Shown one piece after another: positions 1-10,375 of a stretch of 64,000 nt of DNA. The DNA is taken from the NCBI GenBank assembly GCA_900457075.1, contig UGYN01000002.1, forward strand, positions 3,224,001 to 3,288,000. Reading direction: 5' to 3'. Under the pieces are notes generated by a model. It was given only the letters and a program-made list of their open reading frames with translations. It was not told the origin of the DNA and searched no databases. The stretch's first letter is position 1. Every line of letters starts with the position of its first letter. The DNA is from Serratia quinivorans. Lineage in GTDB: Bacteria > Pseudomonadota > Gammaproteobacteria > Enterobacterales > Enterobacteriaceae. The position numbers and the translations under genes were made by a program.

Positions 1-196
1 TCTGGGCACTGACGGCTTCGGTCGTTCAGACAGCCGCGAAAACCTGCGCCACCACTTTGAAGTTGATGCTTCTTACGTTGTGGTTGCTGCACTGGGTGAA
101 CTGGCTAAACGCGGTGAAATCGAAGCTTCTGTGGTAGCTGATGCGATTAAGAAATTCGACATCAACCCAGAAAAAGTTAACCCGCGTCTGGCATAA
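1..196 (+). CDS. aceE: Pyruvate dehydrogenase E1 component, C-terminal end (partial)
   Basis: This is the last 64 codons of a gene that enters from the left edge, read in the frame beginning at base 2 and ending at TAA 194-196. The visible tail ([17 protein letters not shown], then DPEKxNPRLA-like residues) matches the end of the homodimeric E1 subunit AceE. That subunit decarboxylates pyruvate with thiamine diphosphate and passes the acetyl group to the lipoyl domains of AceF. The aceF start lies 13 bases downstream, the normal aceE-aceF operon arrangement. The promoter and the catalytic part lie outside the window. Confidence 0.95.
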   Translation, partial: LGTDGFGRSDSRENLRHHFEVDASYVVVAALGELAKRGEIEASVVADAIKKFDINPEKVNPRLA

Positions 197-209
197 GAGG
201 TACAGAAGA

Positions 210-2081
210 ATGTCTATCGAAATTAAAGTACCGGACATCGGTGCAGACGAAGTGGAAATCACCGAAATTCTGGTGAAAGTGGGCGATAAAGTTGAAGCTG
301 AACAATCGCTGATCACCGTTGAAGGTGATAAAGCTTCCATGGAAGTCCCATCCCCGCAGGCGGGTGTGGTTAAAGAAATCAAGGTTGCCGTCGGTGATAA
401 AACCGAGACCGGCAAACTGCTGATGATCTTTGAAGCAGAAGGGGCGGCTCAGGCCGCACCAGCTGCCAAGGCTGAAGAGAAACCGGCCGCAGCACCTGCT
501 GCTGCACCGGCTGCCGCTGCTGCCAAAGACGTTGCGGTACCGGACATCGGTGCTGACGAAGTTGAAGTGACCGAGATCCTGGTGAAAGTGGGCGACAAGG
601 TGGAAGCCGAGCAGTCCCTGATCACCGTTGAAGGCGACAAGGCTTCAATGGAAGTCCCGGCACCGTTCGCAGGTACCGTGAAAGAGATCAAAATCGCCAC
701 CGGCGACAAAGTCACCACCGGTTCTATGATCATGGTGTTCGAAGTGGCTGGCGCCGCTTCTGCTGCGGCACAAGCTCCGGCTGCTCCTGCAGCACCGGCG
801 GCCTCTGCGGCCAAAGACGTTGCAGTACCGGACATCGGCGGCGACGAAGTAGAAGTCACTGAAGTGATGGTTAAAGTGGGCGACAAAGTTGCCGCTGAGC
901 AGTCACTGATCACCGTTGAAGGTGACAAGGCTTCTATGGAAGTGCCGGCACCGTTCGCAGGTACCGTGAAAGAAATCAAAATCAGCGCCGGCGATAAAGT
1001 GAAAACCGGTTCCCTGATCATGGTGTTCGAAGTTGAAGGCGCTGCGCCTGCTGCCGCTCCAGCCCAGAAGGCAGAAGCTGCACCGGCTCCGGCTGCAAGT
1101 TCTGCACCGGCCCAACAGGCTGCACCTGCTGCCAAAGGCGAGTTCACTGAGAACGACGCTTATGTGCACGCTACCCCGGTCATCCGCCGTCTGGCGCGTG
1201 AGTTCGGCGTAAACCTGGCGAAAGTGAAAGGCACCGGTCGTAAAGGCCGCATCCTGCGCGAAGACGTTCAGACTTACGTGAAAGACGCGGTCAAACGTGC
1301 AGAAGCGGCTCCGGCTGCTGCTGCCGGTGGCGGTCTGCCAGGCATGCTGCCTTGGCCGAAAGTGGACTTCAGCAAGTTCGGTGAGATCGAAGAAGTGGAA
1401 CTGGGTCGTATCCAGAAAATCTCTGGTGCCAACCTGAGCCGCAACTGGGTGATGATCCCGCACGTGACTCACTTCGACAAAACCGATATCACCGATCTGG
1501 AAGCTTTCCGCAAGCAACAGAACGAAGAAGCTGCCAAGCGTAAGCTGGACGTGAAGTTCACCCCGGTGGTGTTCATCATGAAAGCCGTTGCCGCTGCTCT
1601 GGAACAGATGCCGCGCTTCAACAGCTCTCTGTCCGAAGATGGCCAGAAGCTGACGTTGAAGAAATACATCAACGTGGGTGTGGCGGTTGATACGCCAAAC
1701 GGTCTGGTGGTTCCGGTGTTCAAGGATGTGAACAAGAAGAGCATCACTGAACTGTCCCGCGAACTGATGGCTATCTCCAAAAAAGCTCGTGACGGCAAGC
1801 TGACCGCAGGCGAAATGCAGGGCGGGTGTTTCACCATCTCTAGCCTGGGCGGTATCGGGACGACTCACTTCGCACCGATTGTGAATGCACCGGAAGTGGC
1901 CATTCTGGGCGTCTCCAAGTCTGCTATGGAGCCGGTCTGGAACGGTAAAGAGTTCGTGCCGCGCCTGATGATGCCAATGTCGCTCTCCTTCGACCACCGT
2001 GTTATTGACGGTGCAGATGGTGCGCGCTTTATTACCATCATCAACAACATGCTGGCTGACATCCGCCGTATGGTGATGTAA
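210..2081 (+). CDS. aceF: Dihydrolipoamide acetyltransferase, E2 of pyruvate dehydrogenase
   Basis: This is the 623-residue core of the pyruvate dehydrogenase complex, transferring acetyl from lipoyl-lysine to CoA. Three lipoyl domains occur in tandem, each with the EGDKAS motif (lysines about 41, 144 and 240), joined by Ala/Pro-rich linkers. They are followed by a peripheral subunit-binding domain (about 318-355) and the catalytic domain. The active-site motif is [11 protein letters not shown] near the C terminus (His about 596, Asp about 600). The start is the ATG at 210, where [11 protein letters not shown] begins as in the family; an in-frame start further upstream overlaps aceE and is not needed. 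The three near-identical lipoyl modules are also DNA repeats. Confidence 0.97.
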   Translation: MSIEIKVPDIGADEVEITEILVKVGDKVEAEQSLITVEGDKASMEVPSPQAGVVKEIKVAVGDKTETGKLLMIFEAEGAAQAAPAAKAEEKPAAAPAAAPAAAAAKDVAVPDIGADEVEVTEILVKVGDKVEAEQSLITVEGDKASMEVPAPFAGTVKEIKIATGDKVTTGSMIMVFEVAGAASAAAQAPAAPAAPAASAAKDVAVPDIGGDEVEVTEVMVKVGDKVAAEQSLITVEGDKASMEVPAPFAGTVKEIKISAGDKVKTGSLIMVFEVEGAAPAAAPAQKAEAAPAPAASSAPAQQAAPAAKGEFTENDAYVHATPVIRRLAREFGVNLAKVKGTGRKGRILREDVQTYVKDAVKRAEAAPAAAAGGGLPGMLPWPKVDFSKFGEIEEVELGRIQKISGANLSRNWVMIPHVTHFDKTDITDLEAFRKQQNEEAAKRKLDVKFTPVVFIMKAVAAALEQMPRFNSSLSEDGQKLTLKKYINVGVAVDTPNGLVVPVFKDVNKKSITELSRELMAISKKARDGKLTAGEMQGGCFTISSLGGIGTTHFAPIVNAPEVAILGVSKSAMEPVWNGKEFVPRLMMPMSLSFDHRVIDGADGARFITIINNMLADIRRMVM

Positions 2082-2087
2082 TGAAAA

Positions 2088-2111
2088 AAGGGCGCAGCAT
2101 GCTGCGCCCTT
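2088..2111 (+). terminator. Palindromic hairpin after aceF
   Basis: A perfect 24-base inverted repeat with a GC-rich stem begins 6 bases after the aceF stop. It lacks a clear T-run, so it may be a partial terminator or mRNA-stabilising hairpin between aceF and lpdA rather than a full stop. The roughly 200 bases from here to lpdA presumably hold a separate lpdA promoter. Confidence 0.5.
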
Positions 2112-2314
2112 ACCACTTCAGTAGCAGTTTTGTCGGTTTTTGCACGACTCGACAAAATTGTTGAGACACGGGTCACTCGAACACGCTTTGCAGATTATTA
2201 ACAATTCTGTAAACTGCTGGCGGTGTAAGCGTCCCGGTGGATGAAGGGCGTTATGAGATCGATTAGCTATAAAAATGACGTCTGACCCGCCGGACAATCA
2301 ATTAAGAGGTCATG

Positions 2315-3739
2315 ATGAGTACTGAAATTAAAACTCAGGTCGTGGTACTTGGGGCGGGCCCGGCAGGTTACTCTGCTGCCTTTCGTTGCGCTGACTTAGG
2401 TCTTGAAACCGTTCTGGTTGAACGTTATTCCACTCTGGGCGGGGTTTGCCTGAACGTGGGATGTATCCCTTCCAAAGCCCTGTTGCACGTTGCCAAAGTG
2501 ATCGAAGAAGCCAAAGCCCTGGCCGAACACGGCATCGTTTTCGGCGAGCCGAAAACTGACATCGACAAAGTGCGCGTCTGGAAAGAAAAAGTCATCAATC
2601 AGCTGACCGGCGGTCTGGCTGGTATGGCTAAAGGCCGTAAAGTGAAAGTGGTTAACGGTCTGGGCAAGTTCACCGGCGCTAACACCCTGGTTGTTGAAGG
2701 CGAAAATGGCCCAACCACCATCAACTTCGACAATGCCATCATTGCCGCAGGTTCCCGTCCGATCCAACTGCCATTCATTCCTCATGAAGATCCACGCGTG
2801 TGGGACTCTACCGATGCACTGGAACTGAAAACTGTCCCAGAGCGTCTGCTGGTTATGGGCGGCGGCATCATCGGCCTGGAAATGGGCACCGTATACCATG
2901 CGCTGGGTTCACAGATCGACGTGGTCGAAATGTTTGACCAGGTGATCCCGGCTGCTGACAAAGACGTGGTGAAAGTCTTCACCAAACGCATCAGCAAGCA
3001 GTTCAACCTGATGCTGGAAACCAAAGTGACCGCGGTAGAAGCCAAAGAAGACGGCATCTATGTCACTATGGAAGGCAAAAAAGCGCCTGCAGAACCACAG
3101 CGTTACGACGCGGTGCTGGTGGCTATCGGCCGTGTGCCGAACGGCAAACTGCTGGAAGCGGGTAAAGCCGGTGTTGAAGTTGACGAGCGTGGCTTCATCA
3201 ACGTCGACAAACAACTGCGCACCAACGTGCCGCACATCTTCGCTATCGGCGACATCGTCGGTCAACCGATGCTGGCGCACAAAGGCGTGCATGAAGGCCA
3301 TGTTGCCGCAGAAGTTATCGCCGGCATGAAGCACTACTTCGACCCGAAAGTGATCCCATCGATCGCGTACACCGAGCCGGAAGTTGCCTGGGTGGGTCTG
3401 ACCGAGAAAGAAGCGAAAGAGAAAGGCATCAGCTACGAAACTTCCACCTTCCCGTGGGCAGCTTCTGGCCGTGCTATCGCTTCCGATTGTGCAGACGGCA
3501 TGACCAAACTGATCTTCGACAAAGAAACTCACCGTATTATCGGTGGCGCGATTGTCGGCACCAACGGCGGCGAGCTGCTGGGTGAGATCGGTCTGGCTAT
3601 CGAGATGGGTTGCGACGCAGAAGACATCGCTCTGACTATCCATGCTCACCCAACCCTGCACGAATCCGTAGGTTTGGCGGCTGAGATCTACGAAGGCAGC
3701 ATCACCGACTTGCCTAACCCGAAAGCCAAGAAGAAGTAA
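2315..3739 (+). CDS. lpdA: Dihydrolipoamide dehydrogenase (E3)
   Basis: This FAD enzyme reoxidises dihydrolipoamide with NAD and is shared by the pyruvate and 2-oxoglutarate dehydrogenase complexes and the glycine cleavage system. The 474-residue product has the N-terminal FAD motif GAGPAG, the redox disulfide motif GGVCLNVGCIPSK (Cys45 and Cys50), an NAD-binding GGGIIGLE and the C-terminal HAHPTLHE that supplies the catalytic His. Two ATGs are adjacent (2312 and 2315). The second is preferred because AGAGG at 2305-2309 then lies 5 bases upstream and the protein begins MSTEIKTQ like relatives. It is the third gene of the pdh cluster. Confidence 0.97.
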   Translation: MSTEIKTQVVVLGAGPAGYSAAFRCADLGLETVLVERYSTLGGVCLNVGCIPSKALLHVAKVIEEAKALAEHGIVFGEPKTDIDKVRVWKEKVINQLTGGLAGMAKGRKVKVVNGLGKFTGANTLVVEGENGPTTINFDNAIIAAGSRPIQLPFIPHEDPRVWDSTDALELKTVPERLLVMGGGIIGLEMGTVYHALGSQIDVVEMFDQVIPAADKDVVKVFTKRISKQFNLMLETKVTAVEAKEDGIYVTMEGKKAPAEPQRYDAVLVAIGRVPNGKLLEAGKAGVEVDERGFINVDKQLRTNVPHIFAIGDIVGQPMLAHKGVHEGHVAAEVIAGMKHYFDPKVIPSIAYTEPEVAWVGLTEKEAKEKGISYETSTFPWAASGRAIASDCADGMTKLIFDKETHRIIGGAIVGTNGGELLGEIGLAIEMGCDAEDIALTIHAHPTLHESVGLAAEIYEGSITDLPNPKAKKK

Positions 3740-3765
3740 TTCTGCTGGTTTGAACGGTTGATAAG

Positions 3766-3792
3766 CGGCTCCTGAAAAGGGGCCGTTTTTTT
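3766..3792 (+). terminator. Rho-independent terminator after lpdA
   Basis: A 7-bp GC-rich stem (one G-T pair) with a six-base loop is followed by seven T residues, 26 bases after the lpdA stop. Confidence 0.9.
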
Positions 3793-3918
3793 ATGCGTGG
3801 AATGCCCGATGACCAACTGCTAAATTGGCAGAACAGACCCATAGAAAGAATATCCACAAAACGAGATTGATAACATTGTTTAGTTGATTTTTTGAACGAT
3901 GTTGCGCACAATGTTTTG

Positions 3919-4020
3919 TGCTCGGTAGCGCTTGTATCGTTCTTTAACGATGCAAGAAATCCGTAAGGTGCCTGCTAACACCGAACGGAACAACAGAACC
4001 GCCTTAACGGCGGTTTTTTT
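3919..4020 (+). ncRNA. Candidate small RNA upstream of acnB
   Basis: This stretch has no plausible ORF but shows three consecutive hairpins. An 11-bp stem with loop CTTT lies at 3931-3956. A two-part stem (CCGT/ACGG closing GGTG/CACC) lies at 3961-3988. A 7-bp AACCGCC/GGCGGTT stem at 3997-4015 is followed by a T-run to 4020, a textbook Rho-independent terminator that belongs to no upstream gene, since lpdA already has its own. A weak promoter, TTGATT (3884-3889), 17 bases, CACAAT (3907-3912), would start a transcript of about 100 nt. I do not recognise it as a named family; function is unknown. Confidence 0.5.
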
Positions 4021-4203
4021 GTGCCTTCCGCTCTCAAATTTTACTATTCGCGACCAATAGCCATTGTAAGTGAATGGGTATTGTGTTGTGCTCGTCAGGC
4101 TTAATTTTGTTGTAGACGGACCCAACCTGCAGCCGCGGCTAGCCTTTGCCGCAGCCGATTACACTGTACTCAACGATTCAGCAAAGATTTAATGTTGCTT
4201 TTA

Positions 4204-4242
4204 TGTGAACGAATTAACAACCAATTCAAATCCTGATATGCT
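4204..4242 (+). promoter_or_regulatory. Probable acnB promoter with CRP-like half-site
   Basis: TTAACA (4214-4219) and TATGCT (4237-4242) are separated by 17 bases, a good sigma-70 pair, giving an acnB leader of about 145 bases. TGTGA-N6-TAACA (4204-4219) resembles a CRP site but overlaps the -35 box, so CRP control is only a suggestion. Nothing else is evident between 4021 and the acnB start. Confidence 0.5.
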
Positions 4243-4392
4243 GGCTGAGCGGAACCGGGCACTGTAACTTACAGTCCAGGACATCGACAGCAGTGCCCCG
4301 TCAGGATCAATGGCATCAATACCGTGCGCTAAACCCGGTTTGAATAGAGAACGCCAGGCACAATAAATGACAATGAGAGCGAGGAGAATGTC

Positions 4393-6990
4393 GTGCTAGA
4401 AGAATACCGTAAGCACGTAGCCGAGCGTGCTGCAGAGGGCATCGTCCCTAAGCCGTTAGACGCCACCCAAATGGCAGCGCTGGTTGAATCATTAAAGAAT
4501 CCGCCAAAAGGCGAAGAAGAATTCCTGTTAGACCTGCTGATTAACCGTGTACCCCCAGGCGTCGACGAAGCCGCCTATGTTAAAGCAGGTTTCCTGGCGG
4601 CCATCGCCAAAGGCGAAGCAACCTCCCCCCTGATTACCCCTGAGAAAGCCATTGAACTGTTGGGCACCATGCAGGGCGGCTATAACATTCATCCGCTGAT
4701 TGACGCGCTGGACAACGAAAAATTGGCCGCAATTGCCGCCAAAGCGCTGTCTCATACGCTGCTGATGTTTGATAACTTCTACGACGTAGAAGAGAAAGCC
4801 AAGGCGGGTAACCCACACGCCAAACAGATTATGCAGTCCTGGGCCGATGCCGAGTGGTATCTGTCGCGTCCGCAGTTGGCGGAAAAAATCACCGTTACCG
4901 TGTTTAAAGTCACCGGTGAAACCAATACCGATGATCTGTCACCGGCACCGGATGCCTGGTCGCGCCCGGATATCCCGCTGCACGCCCTGGCGATGCTGAA
5001 AAACGAACGTGAAGGCATAGTGCCGGATCAGCCGGGCAGCGTTGGCCCGATCAAGCAGATTGAACTGCTGAACAAAAAAGGCTTCCCGCTGGCCTACGTC
5101 GGTGACGTGGTCGGTACCGGTTCATCCCGTAAGTCCGCCACCAACTCGGTGCTGTGGTTTATGGGCGACGACATCCCGCACGTGCCTAACAAGCGCGGTG
5201 GCGGTGTGGTGCTGGGTGGCAAAATTGCGCCTATCTTCTTCAACACCATGGAAGATGCCGGTGCGTTGCCGATTGAAGTGGACGTCAATGACCTGAACAT
5301 GGGTGACGTGATCGACATTTACCCGTACAAGGGTGAAGTGCGTAACCATGAAACCGGTGAACTGATTGCCAACTTCGAACTGAAGACCGACGTGCTGCTC
5401 GACGAAGTGCGCGCCGGTGGCCGTATTCCGCTGATCATCGGTCGTGGCCTGACCACGAAAGCACGTGAATCTTTGGGTCTGCCGCACAGCGATGTGTTCC
5501 GCATTGCCAAAGAAGTGGCAGCCAGCAACAAAGGCTTCTCGCTGGCGCAGAAAATGGTTGGCCGTGCCTGTGGCGTTGCCGGCGTGCGTCCGGGGGAATA
5601 CTGCGAGCCGAAGATGACCTCCGTCGGTTCTCAGGACACCACCGGCCCGATGACCCGTGACGAGCTGAAAGACCTGGCTTGCCTGGGCTTCTCTGCCGAT
5701 CTGGTGATGCAGTCGTTCTGTCACACTGCCGCGTACCCGAAACCGGTTGATGTGACCACTCACCATACGCTGCCGGACTTTATCATGAACCGTGGTGGCG
5801 TATCGCTGCGACCTGGCGACGGCGTTATCCACTCCTGGCTGAACCGCATGCTGCTGCCGGATACCGTGGGTACCGGCGGTGACTCCCACACCCGTTTCCC
5901 GATCGGTATTTCCTTCCCGGCGGGTTCAGGCCTGGTCGCCTTTGCTGCCGCCACCGGCGTGATGCCGCTGGATATGCCTGAGTCGGTGCTGGTGCGCTTC
6001 AAAGGCAAGATGCAGCCTGGCATTACTCTGCGCGACCTGGTACATGCCATTCCTTACTACGCCATCCAGCAGGGTCTGCTGACGGTTGAGAAGAAGGGCA
6101 AGAAGAACATCTTCTCCGGCCGTATTCTGGAAATCGAAGGTTTGCCGGAGCTGAAAGTTGAGCAGGCGTTCGAACTGACCGACGCCTCTGCCGAGCGTTC
6201 CGCTGCCGGTTGTACCATCAAACTGGACAAGGCACCGATCGAAGAGTACCTGAACTCCAACATCGTACTGCTGAAGTGGATGATCTCCGAAGGTTACGGC
6301 GACCGCCGTACGCTGGAGCGTCGTATCCAGGGCATGCAGAAATGGCTGGCAGATCCGCAACTGCTGGAAGGCGATGCGGATGCAGAATACGCTGCGGTGA
6401 TCGACATCGATCTGGCAGAGATCACTCAGCCAATCCTGTGTGCGCCAAACGATCCGGATGACGCGCGTCTGTTGTCAGATGTGGCCAACAGCAAGATCGA
6501 TGAAGTGTTCATCGGGTCCTGCATGACCAACATCGGCCACTTCCGTGCTGCAGGCAAGCTGCTGGATCAGCACAAGGGCCAGTTGCCGACCCGTCTGTGG
6601 GTGGCACCGCCAACCAAGATGGACGCAGCTCAGTTGACCGAAGAGGGCTACTACAGCGTATTCGGCAAGAGCGGGGCACGCATCGAGATCCCGGGTTGTT
6701 CACTGTGCATGGGTAACCAGGCGCGTGTGGCTGATGGTGCGACGGTAGTTTCCACCTCTACCCGTAACTTCCCGAACCGCTTGGGTACTGGCGCTAACGT
6801 CTATCTGGCGTCTGCAGAACTGGCGGCGGTGGCTTCATTGCTGGGCCGCCTGCCAACGCCGGACGAGTACCAGACGTACATGGCGCAGGTTGATAAAACG
6901 GCGGCGGATACCTATCGCTATCTGAACTTTGACCAACTGGGTCAGTACACTGAAAAAGCCGACGGCGTGATCTTCCAAACCGCTGTTTAA
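4393..6990 (+). CDS. acnB: Aconitate hydratase B
   Basis: This is the main TCA-cycle aconitase, interconverting citrate and isocitrate through a [4Fe-4S] cluster. The 865-residue length equals that of the E. coli enzyme. Cluster ligands are visible in GSCMTNIG (Cys about 710) and GCSLCMGNQ (Cys about 769 and 772). The N-terminal HEAT-like domain precedes the swivelling domain, the AcnB order. The start is GTG at 4393: GAGGAG (4381-4386) lies 6 bases upstream, and the nearby ATG at 4388 runs into TAG after two codons. The gene is monocistronic, with a strong terminator downstream. Confidence 0.97.
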   Translation: MLEEYRKHVAERAAEGIVPKPLDATQMAALVESLKNPPKGEEEFLLDLLINRVPPGVDEAAYVKAGFLAAIAKGEATSPLITPEKAIELLGTMQGGYNIHPLIDALDNEKLAAIAAKALSHTLLMFDNFYDVEEKAKAGNPHAKQIMQSWADAEWYLSRPQLAEKITVTVFKVTGETNTDDLSPAPDAWSRPDIPLHALAMLKNEREGIVPDQPGSVGPIKQIELLNKKGFPLAYVGDVVGTGSSRKSATNSVLWFMGDDIPHVPNKRGGGVVLGGKIAPIFFNTMEDAGALPIEVDVNDLNMGDVIDIYPYKGEVRNHETGELIANFELKTDVLLDEVRAGGRIPLIIGRGLTTKARESLGLPHSDVFRIAKEVAASNKGFSLAQKMVGRACGVAGVRPGEYCEPKMTSVGSQDTTGPMTRDELKDLACLGFSADLVMQSFCHTAAYPKPVDVTTHHTLPDFIMNRGGVSLRPGDGVIHSWLNRMLLPDTVGTGGDSHTRFPIGISFPAGSGLVAFAAATGVMPLDMPESVLVRFKGKMQPGITLRDLVHAIPYYAIQQGLLTVEKKGKKNIFSGRILEIEGLPELKVEQAFELTDASAERSAAGCTIKLDKAPIEEYLNSNIVLLKWMISEGYGDRRTLERRIQGMQKWLADPQLLEGDADAEYAAVIDIDLAEITQPILCAPNDPDDARLLSDVANSKIDEVFIGSCMTNIGHFRAAGKLLDQHKGQLPTRLWVAPPTKMDAAQLTEEGYYSVFGKSGARIEIPGCSLCMGNQARVADGATVVSTSTRNFPNRLGTGANVYLASAELAAVASLLGRLPTPDEYQTYMAQVDKTAADTYRYLNFDQLGQYTEKADGVIFQTAV

Positions 6991-7015
6991 GTCGCTATAT
7001 TGCGCAACTGTTTAA

Positions 7016-7045
7016 CGGGAGGCCTTGGCCTCCCGTTTTATTTTT
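7016..7045 (+). terminator. Terminator after acnB
   Basis: A perfect 9-bp stem (CGGGAGGCC paired with GGCCTCCCG) is followed by TTTTATTTTT. Confidence 0.92.
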
Positions 7046-7129
7046 CTCAGTTGCCAACTTTGCGAGCGCTCACTGAGTTAGTCATGAATTAATGTTTACA
7101 CTAAGAGAAAGGGCTCAGGAGGGCGTGCT

Positions 7130-7492
7130 ATGGATTACGAATTTCTGCGTGACGTGACCGGACAGGTGATCGTCAGATTTTCGATGGGGCATGAGGTTAT
7201 TGGCCACTGGATCAACGAAGAACTCAAAGGCGATTTTAACCTGCTGGATCGCATTGAAGCCGGTGCGGCGGAAGTGAAAGGCAGCGAGCGTCAATGGCAG
7301 TTGGAAGGCCATGAATACACATTGCTGATGGACGGTGAAGAAGTAATGATCCGTGCCAATCTGCTGGAGTTTGAAGGCGAAGAGATGGAGGAGGGGATGA
7401 ATTATTATGACGAAGAAAGCCTCTCATTCTGCGGCGTCGAAGATTTCCTGCAGGTGCTGAAGGCCTACCGTTCTTTTATGCTGAAATACTGA
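7130..7492 (+). CDS. yacL: UPF0231 family protein YacL
   Basis: A small acidic protein of 120 residues with the family-typical start MDYEFLRD and the conserved [24 protein letters not shown] and CGVEDFLQV segments. It belongs to UPF0231 (YacL), whose biochemical role I do not know. The start is supported by AGGAGGG about 8 bases upstream of ATG 7130. In E. coli yacL also follows acnB, but its next neighbour is speD; here a minus-strand yhf-like cluster lies between them. Confidence 0.93.
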   Translation: MDYEFLRDVTGQVIVRFSMGHEVIGHWINEELKGDFNLLDRIEAGAAEVKGSERQWQLEGHEYTLLMDGEEVMIRANLLEFEGEEMEEGMNYYDEESLSFCGVEDFLQVLKAYRSFMLKY

Positions 7493-7501
7493 TTGTGCCG
7501 G

Positions 7502-7524
7502 CAGGGGCAGTGAGAGTGCCCCTG
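7502..7524. terminator. Hairpin between convergent yacL and yhfW
   Basis: An 8-bp stem (CAGGGGCA/TGCCCCTG) with a seven-base loop lies between the two converging stop codons. There is little T-tract on either side, so it may serve both directions weakly. Confidence 0.5.
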
Positions 7525-7535
7525 TACATTAGGCG

Positions 7536-8771
7536 CTAAGCGTTAAGCGCGGCCAGAAATGAGCGGCCGTTGTAGGGGGCTTTAGCGTTGAAGAACTCAC
7601 AAACTGTTGCCCCCACGTCAGAAAGCGTGGTGCGAATACCGAGTGAGCAAGCCGCTTGTCCTGGGCGAAAAATCAACAGGGGAACCTGTTCGCGCGTGTG
7701 TTTGCTGTGACCGACGGTAGGATCGTTACCGTGGTCAGCCATGACGACCAGACAATCGCTTCCATCCATCGCGGAGATGAGTTTTGCCAGTGAAGCATCG
7801 ACCAGTTGCAGGCGTTCGGCGTAACGTTCTGCATCTTGCGCATGACCGGCAAGATCGGTTTCCTGAATATTGGTGCAGATAAACGCCGGCCCCGGGCGCT
7901 GCAATTCATCGAGGGTGATATCCAGGATGGTTTGCGAATCAACCAGCTGCTGATAATTACGTCCCTGCGGGTTTTCGACAATATCGGCCACTTTCCCTAC
8001 CAGGACGGTCAAAATGCCTTGCTGGTATAATTGTTGCGGTACCTGAACGCTGGCATCGACCCCATAGCCCAGGTGGATCACCTGGAAGCCGTTCCGATAA
8101 ACCCCGGCCTTTGGGCTGTTGATGCCGATAAAGCGGTTATCTTTGACTTCCACCGCCGCCAGGATTTGTTCACTGCTTTCCAGCAAGCCGCCGTAGGCGA
8201 TAACCCGGCCCACTTCGACACAACTGCGCACCACCCGACCAATTTTTTCAACCTGTTCAAAACTGATGGCCGAGAGATTGCCACAGACATTAAACACCTG
8301 GCCTAAATCCGCTTCGAGGTTGTCACCAATGGCGACTGCGTCGTTGACCCAAAGTAAACGCAATTCGCTGTTGTGAGCCTGATAGCGTTCGACCTTAAAA
8401 CCTTCGTTCTTTAGCGCCTGTTCAACCTTTTCAAACCGGGTAGAGAAGGGCATGCGCACCGGAGGAAGCGGCAGGGTACCCATGATCTCCTGATGCCCCA
8501 TGAAGGTATCACCGCCCTCGTGTTGCAGTAGTGCGACGCCAAAAGCCGCTGTCGGGCTTTCGTGCATGGCGCTGACGCGATGGTCGGGTTCGGCGATATG
8601 CAGCGCATTGATCAAACCGAGCTTTTCCAACATCGGCAGTTGCAGATTGGGCAACCGTTGCAAAATATGGCCGCAAGTATTGGCGCCAATGTCCTGTGGG
8701 CGCACTTCGGGAACATCTCCCATAGCGCCCACGCCAAAACTATCAATGACCAAAACCACAAACTTATCCAT
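7536..8771 (-). CDS. yhfW: Phosphopentomutase-like protein YhfW
   Basis: A 411-residue member of the metal-dependent alkaline-phosphatase superfamily, related to phosphopentomutase DeoB. Metal and phosphate-binding signatures are visible: [10 protein letters not shown] near the N terminus, [24 protein letters not shown] and [17 protein letters not shown]. Its actual substrate is not established. The start at 8771 ([13 protein letters not shown]) matches E. coli YhfW and overlaps the end of yhfX by 8 bases, implying translational coupling. It is the last gene of a yhfZ-yhfY-yhfX-yhfW unit; E. coli partners yhfS, yhfT and yhfU are absent here. Confidence 0.85.
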   Translation of the reverse strand: MDKFVVLVIDSFGVGAMGDVPEVRPQDIGANTCGHILQRLPNLQLPMLEKLGLINALHIAEPDHRVSAMHESPTAAFGVALLQHEGGDTFMGHQEIMGTLPLPPVRMPFSTRFEKVEQALKNEGFKVERYQAHNSELRLLWVNDAVAIGDNLEADLGQVFNVCGNLSAISFEQVEKIGRVVRSCVEVGRVIAYGGLLESSEQILAAVEVKDNRFIGINSPKAGVYRNGFQVIHLGYGVDASVQVPQQLYQQGILTVLVGKVADIVENPQGRNYQQLVDSQTILDITLDELQRPGPAFICTNIQETDLAGHAQDAERYAERLQLVDASLAKLISAMDGSDCLVVMADHGNDPTVGHSKHTREQVPLLIFRPGQAACSLGIRTTLSDVGATVCEFFNAKAPYNGRSFLAALNA

Positions 8772-9931
8772 GATGGCTCCTTGCCAGGTCGTTACCGAGA
8801 CTATCAAACACCCCCAACAGTTGAGGGTTACCCATTTGAATACCGCTTATCAGCGCCACATCGCTGCGTGTTACAAAAACCTGAGTGCGAAAACACATAA
8901 TCACCGGGCTGCTGACAGGCCAGCGTCCTGCTAATGGCAGCGTATAATCGATGCTGTCGCTATCTATCGGCAGTACGCGACAGCGCTGCCATTGGCCGTC
9001 GAGCACCAGCGCGTTTTGCAGGTGACCGCGGCGATAGTAGCCACCGCCATAGCAGAAACTGATGTTGTCCTGGCCGTGCGAAATTTCAGAAAGATAAAGC
9101 ATGGCTATTTTTTCCGGGCCGCCGCCGTACTGATTCGCGGGCTGCGTGCCCGTCAGGGCATGGCCGGGTTCGGTATGGGTCACGCCGGCAGCGGCCAGTT
9201 TGGGCAGGGTTTCAATGCAGGTTGCCGAAGCGGCATTCATTTGGCGAACTTCAATACCCTGTTGTTCCAGCAGGTTTTTTGCCCTGGCTAATGTGGTGAG
9301 ATTGGGGGTTGCCTCGGTAGTTTGCCGTTGCTCGTTGAATAGCATGCAGGGGAAGTGAGTGACCCCAATAATTTCAACGCCTGCCATCCTGCTGATTTGA
9401 TTAATCACGTCCGGCAGTTCTGCCAATAAGAAACCCGCCTCCTGGCCCCGGATAGACCACGTCGCCTTTATCCTGAACTTTCAGTAGCAGCGCCTGCCGG
9501 TGATTTTGGCGCAGCGCCGCAGTGGAGATCTGCCGTGCTTTTTCAATGCTATAAACGGTAATGACTTCTGGACGCTGGGCAATGGCTTCATCAATCATAT
9601 TGACGGGCGTTTGCACCAGATGGCCAATGTGAGCTATCGGTAAACCCTGCTGCCAAAGTTGACGCGCCTCTTTAAAATCAACGGCGACAATGCCCTGATA
9701 ACCCTGCTTCAACAGTAGCTGGCATAGCAGCGGATTGCGGCCAAACTGTTTGCTCATCAGGTACAGCGAAAGGCCCAGTTTCTCCGCGCATTCCTGTAAT
9801 AGCCGGGCATTTTCCAATACCAGGTCGACATCGATAACGTAGCAATCCGGCTTGATAGCGCCGTTACGCCAAAAGTGAACAGCGGCATCAATCAGGGCAG
9901 GGTTTTGTTTTTCCAGCGCATTTAGAAACAT
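8764..9931 (-). CDS. yhfX: PLP-dependent alanine-racemase-fold protein YhfX (one-base frameshift)
   Basis: Two reading frames, 9931 to about 9446 and about 9446 to 8764, together encode one protein of about 388 residues, the length of E. coli YhfX. It has an alanine-racemase-like fold with a probable PLP lysine in [12 protein letters not shown], followed by [13 protein letters not shown] and [16 protein letters not shown] segments (here [12 protein letters not shown]). The break is in the conserved YPGQxxGF segment: one extra base in the C-run 9446-9449 (G-run on the coding strand). Six other genes in this window show the same defect, so I treat it as a likely sequencing error. If real, yhfX is a pseudogene. 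The reaction is unknown. Confidence 0.8.
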
Positions 9932-9991
9932 AGGTCCCTCGATGTGTGCTATTAATTCATTTTTTTGAATATTTAATGTGTGATCAAAACT

Positions 9992-10360
9992 TCAGACTGT
10001 GCTGCTGTCTGTCTGAGCGAGATACAGGCCAAAAACGTTAGCCAGTAGGTAGCCGAGTTCAGAATCTGGAATCGCAAATGCGAATAAACTCAGCAGGTCG
10101 CTGTTGATTTCCCGGATGTTGGCAAAGACGCTTGATGCTTCGATCTCATCTAATAGCTCCGGATCGATAGCCGCGATGATTTCCCCGCGGCGTGCGCGTG
10201 TCAGGGCATTGGCCATATGGGTAATCATCATTTCGCCCTGGGTATGGCGGATATTAAGCTGCCAATGCTGTTCGAGCCGTTTAACGACCTCAAGCATACC
10301 GATATAGACCTCAGTATCGATGACCTGGGCATCATGTAAAATCTGCAGACGTGTTTCCAT
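9992..10360 (-). CDS. yhfY: PRD-domain protein YhfY
   Basis: A 122-residue protein resembling E. coli YhfY, which is annotated as carrying a PTS-regulation (PRD) type domain. The conserved MMITHMANALTRARRGE stretch contains the His typical of such domains. It lies between the regulator gene yhfZ (15-base gap) and yhfX (60-base gap) on the same strand, so it is probably cotranscribed. There is no signal peptide or membrane segment. A regulatory role is inference only. Confidence 0.75.
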   Translation of the reverse strand: METRLQILHDAQVIDTEVYIGMLEVVKRLEQHWQLNIRHTQGEMMITHMANALTRARRGEIIAAIDPELLDEIEASSVFANIREINSDLLSLFAFAIPDSELGYLLANVFGLYLAQTDSSTV

Positions 10361-10375
10361 TTTGCTGCTCCTGAG

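Noticed and set aside
903..1997. A 364-codon minus-strand frame opposite aceF
   Set aside because: His/Arg-rich composition without motifs, fully antisense to a well-supported gene.
2909..3661. A 250-codon minus-strand frame opposite lpdA
   Set aside because: Antisense shadow of a near-identical E. coli homologue; no ribosome site or domain.
4388..4390. ATG just upstream of acnB as the start codon
   Set aside because: It meets a TAG stop after two codons; GTG at 4393 is in frame and matches relatives.
9401..9931. yhfX as a decayed pseudogene
   Set aside because: The single extra base matches six other homopolymer insertions in the window, including one in metK, so sequencing error is the simpler explanation.
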